Source of the DNA: Sorghum bicolor
Taxonomy: Eukaryota; Streptophyta; Magnoliopsida; Poales; Poaceae
Direction: 5' to 3'
Length of the DNA: 64,000 bases
Assembly (NCBI RefSeq): GCF_000003195.3
Contig: NC_012871.2
Span: 917,997 to 981,996, forward strand
A program made the translations under genes and the position numbers. The first letter of the stretch is position 1; every line of letters begins with the position of its first letter. Below are positions 57,814 to 64,000 of the stretch, piece after piece. A model generated the notes under the pieces. The model searched no databases and was not told the origin of the DNA. It was given only the letters and a program-made list of their open reading frames with translations.

Positions 57814-58646
57814 ATGTCTACGCTGCCAGGAGGCTTCCTGTCCGTGCGCGTCCTGCGAGGGATCAACCTTGTCAGCTGCGACGCCAAGGGCAGTGACCCC
57901 TACGTCGTGATCAGCCTGGATGGCCAGGTACGTTACGTATAGCTCTGCGATCGACGCAACACTAGCTACTGCATTGTTGTTCGTTGCTAGCTAGCTGCTC
58001 TGATTCTTGTGTGTGCTTGCTTTGTCAATTTGTCATCGTCGCCATGCATATATATGCAGAAACTGAAGACGAGTGTGATGAAGAAGACGGTGAACCCAGT
58101 GTGGAACGAGGATCTAACCTTGGCAGTCATGGACGCGTCAGCACCCATCAAGCTAGTGAGCACCGATCATCTGCTTGCATAATTCATGCTGAATGTCATG
58201 CATTCAATTCATTCAGTTCATCACCATCCCCGGCCTACTCGATTGATCGGATCATGCATGAAATGAAATAAATAAAATAAAACAGGAGGTTTTCGACAAG
58301 GACACGTTCAGCAAGGACGACATGATGGGGGACGCGGAGTTCGACATCGAGGCGCTGGTGCAGATGATACAGATGGACCTGGAGGACATCCGCAGCGGCA
58401 CCGTCGTCCGCACCGTGCGCCCCGGCGGCAAGGACAGCTGCCTCGCCGACGAGAGCCACATCATCTGGGACAACGGACAGGTCGTCCAGGACATCCTCCT
58501 CAAGCTCAGGAACGTCCACACCGGCGTCGTCCACCTGCAGCTCAAATGGGTCACCATCCCAGGTAATAAACTAGCTAATTAATTAAACATATATACATAT
58601 ATAAGATTACATTTTTCTTTTATTTTCTTTTGCAATTGTAGATTAA
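57814..58646 (+). CDS. CAR-type C2-domain protein (C2-domain ABA-related / GAP1-like), 163 aa
   Basis: Exons are 57814-57927, 58060-58155, 58286-58562 and a minimal last exon from 58642 that supplies the final Asp codon and TAA (58646). If intron 3 is retained, the frame ends at 58582 with six other residues. One C2 domain starts at once (GFLSVRVLRGINLVSCDAKGSDPYVV). It has likely Ca2+-binding acids Asp23, Asp28, Asp74, Asp76 and Asp82 (VFDKDTFSKDDMMGDAEFDI). The extra segment SGTVVRTVRPGGKDSCLADE to LKLRNVHTGVVHLQLKWV is the hallmark of the plant CAR family. Known family role: Ca2+-dependent binding to membrane phospholipids and recruitment of PYR/PYL ABA receptors. Rice GAP1 also stimulates the YchF GTPase. 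The protein would act at the plasma membrane and nucleus. Confidence 0.93.
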
Positions 58647-59203
58647 ACACGTACCAGTTCTAACGAATTCCCCTTCCTCGCCGTCTTCGACGATCTGCAG
58701 ACTGAAGAAAGTGATCATCAGCTGCTCCGATCCCCGGCCATGACGAACTCTCGTGATAATTAAACAGTGTAGTACTATGCAAAATTACAATGTTGAAGAT
58801 GTCATTGTATTTTAGTAGAGCCACGTCCACGTACATTGTCAATTCGATCTCACTGTAACTTTTGATATGGAATTAATTTATCAATCAGGCAATTGCATGA
58901 CCAAGAAATTTTGTTGTTGTGAATGCCGGCGAGCGAACTGAGATGCGGCTGCACGCAACGGAGATGAGATTGACATTGGTAGGGCCGTCGTGGACATGGG
59001 CTTCGTGGGTGGGAGTTTCCTTTCTGAATCCAACAAGGCCCAAGGAAGACCAAACGGGTGTTAAGTTTGAGCCCGTATAAGAGAGCTTACTTCCGAACGA
59101 AAGCCCAATTAATCTTCCTCTCGGCTCAGCTTGAGGGCACTCTTCTATCCTCGAGATTGGCCTCATCTTGCCTCTACACATCAAAATATATTGTAAGGGA
59201 TAG
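58647..59203. other. 3' flank of the C2-domain gene
   Basis: Probable 3' UTR to about 58870, then sequence without recognised features. Confidence 0.4.
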
Positions 59204-59375
59204 GGATGGCAACGGGGAATTCTCCGTCGGAGGATGGCTCTCCATCTTCGTCCCCGCGGGCATAAAATTTTCCCGTCCCCGTCCCCGTTAAGACCGTCGG
59301 GGCTTGAGTTTGCCCCATCCCCGTCCCCGAGCGGGGAATTAATCCCCGCGGGGATCCCATCCCCGTTTCAACGAC
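59204..59375. mobile_element. Truncated element of the GGGATGGCAACGGGG family
   Basis: It begins TAGGGATGGCAACGGGGAAT, like the hAT MITEs at 20.4 and 25.5 kb, and is filled with CCCCGTCCCCG / CGGGGA words. The right terminal repeat is missing. Confidence 0.55.
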
Positions 59376-60096
59376 ATAGCCATATTCCATTGAATAAAAG
59401 TGTAGGAGGAGAACAAATTGAATATCATGAAATTCCAATAGCTTCCAACACAAAAGTGAAACCATTGCACAAGCACGTTGTACATACATCAGTAGTTCAA
59501 CAAATCTTACATACATCATCGAACTCACAAATGGATCTAGCAGCACATAGATCTAGACGGCAGGAGCATCATTATACATACACCAAATAAGATATCAAAG
59601 TTGTATTTTGGAGACTGTGTTGTTGTCCTAAACGACTTCTAAATCCTATGTGGAGCGAGTATATAAAAATTGTACGACCTATTTCGAAGGGTAGTTTTAA
59701 TTGAGATCAGACATGTAGTTGCTCACTTAATATTGTGATATAAATATGATAATTAAGCGTAATTATATCCCTAGGGCCTATGACTAACTTGGTAGAAAAA
59801 AATAATAATATCTATGACATAAAATACGTATTTTATAAAAAAAATATTCTATAATAAATCTATCGATACTAATTTAAATCTTTAATATTTTTTTCTAAAA
59901 AAATGATTGAAGTTTTAAAATTTAACTAAAGATAATTTTAGAAATTGATTTTTTTATGGACGAATGAAGTAGTAAAGAACTGCACCAACCCTTTAGCCGA
60001 GCCTACAGAGATGCTAGGAGAATTGTGGTTATGAAAAAGAAAATAAGGGAGTGGAGGGGGTGTCGTCGGCGTGGGCCACTTTCAACGCCGTGCGTG
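59376..60096. other. Gene-free spacer
   Basis: Nothing recognised. Confidence 0.35.
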
Positions 60097-60114
60097 CACG
60101 TGCACGTGCACGTG
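60097..60114. promoter_or_regulatory. Three tandem perfect CACGTG hexamers
   Basis: CACGTG at 60097, 60103 and 60109 without gaps, a potential G-box cluster for bZIP/bHLH factors. It is 1.87 kb upstream of the zinc-finger gene. Function is inferred only. Confidence 0.5.
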
Positions 60115-60258
60115 CAGTGAAGACAGGCCAGCCGGGTAGGTAGCGGACGGACAGCGGTTGAGGACTTGAGGTTGAGGTGGTGATCTGTGGGCCCCGCCGC
60201 CGGTGATCTCCAGCCACCAGTTTCGCAGTGGTCCGGTTGAGCCGCGCGCCCGCATTTA

Positions 60259-60584
60259 AGGCCGATTAGAGATCAAAATTTTTTTTATGTGTCGAAATAA
60301 TGTCGGGAGGGGTTTTTAGAAACTAATAAAAAAACAAATTACATAGTTCATCAGGAAACTACAAGACAAATCTATTGAGCATAATTAATCTATCATTAGC
60401 ACATGTGAGTTACTAGCACTTACAGGTAATTATGGAGTAACTAGGCTTAAAAGATTCATCTCACGTTTTTCAATCAAACTGTGTAATTAGTTTATTTTTT
60501 TATGTACATTTAATGTTCCATGTATGTGTCCAAAAATTCGATGGGATGGATAAAAAAAATTTGGGTGGGAAACTAAACAGGGCC
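60259..60584. mobile_element. Tourist-like MITE, second copy of the 50467 family
   Basis: Right end AACTAAACAGGGCC before TTA. The left end (AGGCCGATTAGAGATCAAAA) is diverged. Shared interior AGTAACTAGGCTTAAAAGAT. Confidence 0.75.
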
Positions 60585-60842
60585 TTATGACTATCGTTTT
60601 TTTTTCTTTTCTTTTTTTACCTGCCTGTGTTGGGGTCGTATGTCGAAAATTACTGTTCGCTGATTTATTGTTTGAAAAATACTGTTGAATGACGGGTGGA
60701 TTCGACATGTAAGCTCAAGCAAACAGGCTTAGTAGATTTGTTAATTTATTGTGAGAGAAAAATACGATTCGCTGATTTGTTACATACATCGACAGTTAGA
60801 TTACCCAACAACATTTTGGTTTGTCACCGGTGATAGGCTTGA

Positions 60843-61595
60843 GGCCTTGTTTAGTTCATGAATTTTTCTGAATTTGGTTACCATAGCATTTTCGTTTTAT
60901 TTGGTGATTAGTGTTCACAAAGGATTTATCTCGCAAATTACATACAAACTGTATAATGAATTATTTTTTTATCTATATTTAAGATTGAGGCATGTTTAGT
61001 TCTCACCTAAAAACTTTCCCCATCATATGATTATGTACATACATGTATGGGGCATTAAATATAAATTAAAAACAAACTAATTGTATAATTTGTATGTATT
61101 TTGTGAGATGAATTTTTTAAGCCTAATTAGTTTGTAAATGTACACTAACTTTTATAGATACAAATATGCGTACCAAAAACTTTTCTTGAGGACTTGTTTA
61201 GTTCCCAAATTTTTTTTTGTTTTGGGATACTGTAGCACTTTCGTTTTTATTTGGCAATTATTATCCAATCATAGACTAACTATATTTAAAAAATTCATCT
61301 CGCGATTTACAGGCAAACTATGCAATTAGTTTGTGTTTTTTTATCTATATTTAATATTCTATACATATGCCGCAAGATTCAATATGATGCGGAATCTTAA
61401 AAAAACCTTGGCTACTTTGGCCTTGTTTACTTGCACCAAAAAATCCAAAAATTTTCAAGATTCTCCATCACATCGAATCTTTAAACGCATGCATAGAGTA
61501 TTAAATATAGACGAAAATAAAAACTAATTACACAGTTTGGTCGAAATTGACGAGACGAATCTTTTGAACCTAGTTAGTCCATGGTTGGACAATGG
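60843..61595. mobile_element. Cluster of four CCTTGTTTAG-family MITE pieces
   Basis: GGCCTTGTTTAGTTCATG (about 60843), GGCATGTTTAGTTCTCAC (about 60989), GGACTTGTTTAGTTCCCA (about 61191) and GGCCTTGTTTACTTGCAC (about 61421) each begin a partial copy with the family interior. The last is cut at about 61595 (ATGGTTGGACAATGG). They fill the region directly upstream of the zinc-finger gene, ending about 370 bp before its ATG. Confidence 0.7.
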
Positions 61596-61966
61596 GCTGC
61601 CACGATGTCAACGACGGGTCCCACTGGCGAACGTGGACACAGGACGCGTGGCCAATGGTGGATGGGCCCGGCCTGGCAGTCACAGATCCGTGGGCCTGAC
61701 TCCGGTCAACCTGGCCGGCCGCGTTTGCGTCGCGCGGAAGCGGAAATACGGAGGGATTCCATTCCCATCCGGCACACGGTGGTGGCGGCGGCAACGCCCA
61801 ACCACGACCTGCCCTCGCGGTGTTTTTTTTTTTTTTCTTTTTCCAGTCCATCCTCTTACGCGTTGGCGTGCGTCCCCAACCAACCAAACAAGTCCCTTCC
61901 TTCCGCGACTCTTCTCTCTTCTCTTCTCTCGCAGGGGACCAAGGAGCAGGAGGAGGAGCTTCAGCC

Positions 61967-63239
61967 ATGGGCGGCGGCAACGGCCAGAAGTCCAAGATGG
62001 CGCGGGAGAGGAACGCCGAGAAGAACAAGGGCTCCAAAGGCACGTCTATCCCCATCCATCCCCCCGATTCCCCCTCCCTTGCTCACAAATCCAATCCCCA
62101 TTCGATCTGATTCCTGTCCATCGATTTCCTCTCTGTATTTGCTTGCAGGCAGTCAGCTGGAGACAAACAAGAAGGCCATGAACATCCAGGTGCGTACCCA
62201 GTCGTCACCGCCGCTCGAGCCCTCCCGATCTGTCTCTTTACAGTCCTCTTGTTTGCTTGAAATTCGGGGGTTTCCCTTCCCGGATTCAGGCTGCTCCATC
62301 TGGATTCGGCGCAACCAGTGGCCAGCCCACGACGCGGCGCGATTCTCATCCATTCCCTCTCTTGCTGCTCTGCTCCTCTTTACTGCAACCTGTAGATAGC
62401 AGTGGAATGGTCACTGTATTACTACTTTTGATGATTTTGTTATTGTTTTGCACCTAGGATAGGATTAGGGTTTACGAACCTTGCTTTGCTTTGCTTGCTT
62501 CAACTCCCAGCTTGGGAGCTGCCGAGGTGCCCCCTCACCCTCTGTAATGTCAAACGCTGCATTTGATTCCTCCCTAGATACAAAGGGGCCAGGCAGGGGA
62601 TTCAATCCAACACGTCGTCTTCCATGTTGGGGGTGGCAGGGGGGAGGAGAAATTCAGCCCTGCACACCACCCACACTTTTACTTACCTGCCACTTGCTTG
62701 CAATTCATACTAGATCTCCTACGGTTCCGAAAGCCACATCTGTAGGTTCGAATTGGCTGCTGCTGCAGCAGCAGCAGCAGCACCTGCAGATAAATGGCCA
62801 TCACATCTCTGTTAAAAGAAAAAACAAGATAGCGTCGATGAGTCTAGTCAATGGGTGATAATGTGTCACTCTTGTTCAGGAACATCAGCAGATACCCCGG
62901 ACTCTGGAGGGACAATAGAATCACTACTGAAACCTGTTGTGTGAATTGCTAGTTACTAGCTGCCATTTCTCTCATTGGCCAAATGTATGTACCCAGAATT
63001 TTTGAACTTGAACAATGTTTGTTTGTGTAGTTGTGGTCTGGTATTTCAGTTCTCATCAGTTGGTCATCTGAAAAATGCTTACATCCAAATGCACTAACCA
63101 TGCTTCCTTCTGAACGCAGTGCAAGATCTGTATGCAGACTTTTATCTGCACCACCTCTGAGGCCAAGTGCAAAGAGCATGCCGAGGCGAGGCATCCCAAG
63201 AATGACCTCTACCAGTGCTTCCCCCACCTCAAGAATTAG
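61967..63239 (+). CDS. ZNF706 / At2g23090-like small C2H2 zinc-finger protein, 77 aa
   Basis: Three exons: 61967-62039, 62149-62189 and 63120-63239, 234 bp including TAG. The protein starts MGGGNGQKSKMARERNAEKN, a basic SERF/4F5-like N-terminus. KGSQLETNKKAMNIQ follows. The C2H2-type finger has Cys39 and Cys42 (CKICMQTFIC) and a His pair in KEHAEARH, ending CFPHLKN. Length and order match the conserved plant At2g23090-like family, whose cellular role is poorly defined. Intron 1 shows an unusual donor. AAAG|GCACGT with CAG|GCAGTC gives a GC-AG intron and the conserved Gly-Ser-Gln. A shifted GT-AG alternative (62044 to 62152) would give Gly-Thr-Gln with the same length. A rearranged partial copy lies inside the CACTA element at 17.5 kb. 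Confidence 0.93.
62757..62783. repeat. CAG/CTG triplet run in intron 2 of the zinc-finger gene
   Basis: GCTGCTGCTGCAGCAGCAGC and three more CAG units form a short palindromic triplet repeat. Confidence 0.85.
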
Positions 63240-63463
63240 TAAGCAGCAGCATATGCTTCCTCAGACAAGGGGCATATGCTCAGCTCAACAAAGAGAGAAA
63301 AGTGTCGTCATCCACCAAGTACTGTCGTCTTCATCAGTGACTGGTTGCCATATACTATGTGTCAATGGGTCTCAGCTGCTGTTGCTGTTGCTGCAGCTGC
63401 TTTCGGTTGTGTTGCCCCATCTAAATATGTAATGTAATCCTTCGCTGTCAGCCTGTTGTGCTA

Positions 63464-63925
63464 AAAACATTAATTCTGTGTGGGCTAAGAACATTAATTC
63501 TGTGTGGATTTGTGATGCCTGTCTGTGCTTGCTCAGTATTTTCTTTTCCCTCTGTTCTTTGGTGTGAATTTGGGACCTTACAGGGAGCCATTTATGTCTC
63601 TCTTTTTTTCCCCTCAAAGAACGTAGAACTGCCATTTATCTCTGTTCTTTTTTCTTTCCCTGTGTTCTTAGGTGTGAATTTGGGAACAACATAGAACGTG
63701 TCTTTTCAAAGATCATTAAGAAAGAAGGGACTATGCAAAATGTATGGAAATAAATGGGAGAAACGTCAAGAGGTCTACCCCTAATTATTCATTTATCTCC
63801 GGTTTGATGTACAATCATGGATCCTTGGGCTCTCCATTTTAGCATCCATAAATCCAGACTGTATTTGTAAAGGCTATTCTTGTGCTCTCCATTTTAGCAT
63901 CCATAAATCCAGAGACTGTATTTGT
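63464..63925 (+). repeat. Several short tandem duplications downstream of the zinc-finger gene
   Basis: GAACATTAATTCTGTGTG-type units are doubled near 63465 and 63486. A GGTGTGAATTTGGGA unit recurs near 63562 and 63670. A unit of about 61 bp beginning GCTCTCCATTTTAGCATCCA is doubled near 63830 and 63886. They lie in or just beyond the probable 3' UTR. Confidence 0.8.
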
Positions 63926-64000
63926 AAGGCTGGAGTATGTCACAGGCATTCAGACAAGTCACAAGTTCAGTGAAGCCAAATTTTGAAGGAAACTGCAAGG

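Noticed and set aside
61581..62399. 272-codon plus-strand frame and 161-codon minus-strand frame
   Set aside because: Shadow frames over the 5' region, exon 1 and intron 1 of the zinc-finger gene. The spliced 77-residue protein is conserved.

Overview
This is nuclear DNA from a grass, most likely a panicoid of the sorghum / sugarcane / maize group. The evidence is an AP1/FRUITFULL-type MADS-box gene whose deduced protein closely matches the grass FUL2 type (rice OsMADS15, maize ZAP1), a background dense in grass MITEs, and LTR retrotransposons of Tat (Ty3/gypsy) and Sirevirus-like (copia) type. All genes are intron-containing and eukaryotic. There are no operons, CRISPR arrays, rRNA genes or phage-like features. 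I found no tRNA gene.

Layout. 1-5.05 kb: the 5' part of a decayed Tat-lineage gypsy element on the minus strand, running off the left edge. 7.0-8.85 kb: a seven-exon minus-strand gene for an FCP1/NLI-interacting-factor-like HAD phosphatase. 9-41 kb: a long gene-free stretch of nested small DNA transposons. It holds five CACTA-type elements with matching 3-bp target duplications, hAT elements with 8-bp duplications, Stowaway and Tourist/Harbinger MITEs, a Mutator-like MITE inside a Stowaway, and a solo Sirevirus-like LTR. 41.8-48.5 kb: the eight-exon MADS-box gene. 49-57 kb: a second repeat block with a hAT element, a Tourist MITE, a decayed copia element split by a second solo LTR, and a LINE 3' end. 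57.8-58.65 kb: a CAR-type C2-domain gene. 61.97-63.24 kb: a three-exon gene for a 77-residue ZNF706/At2g23090-like zinc-finger protein.

The four genes are functionally unrelated neighbours: a floral/meristem identity transcription factor, a phospholipid-binding ABA-signalling adaptor, a small zinc-finger protein and a phosphatase-like protein. Exon structures were rebuilt by hand from splice sites and reading frame. For all four, the frame closes over every junction.

Two structures stand out beyond ordinary annotation. First, the CACTA element at 17.29-18.45 kb carries a rearranged fragment, exons and intron included, of the zinc-finger gene that sits intact 44 kb away. Second, eight very short insertions (11-60 bp, each containing an A- or T-tract) are flanked by 9-16 bp direct repeats, seven of them perfect. 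They look like extremely 5'-truncated LINE insertions, and several share tail sequences with each other or with longer LINE-like pieces here.
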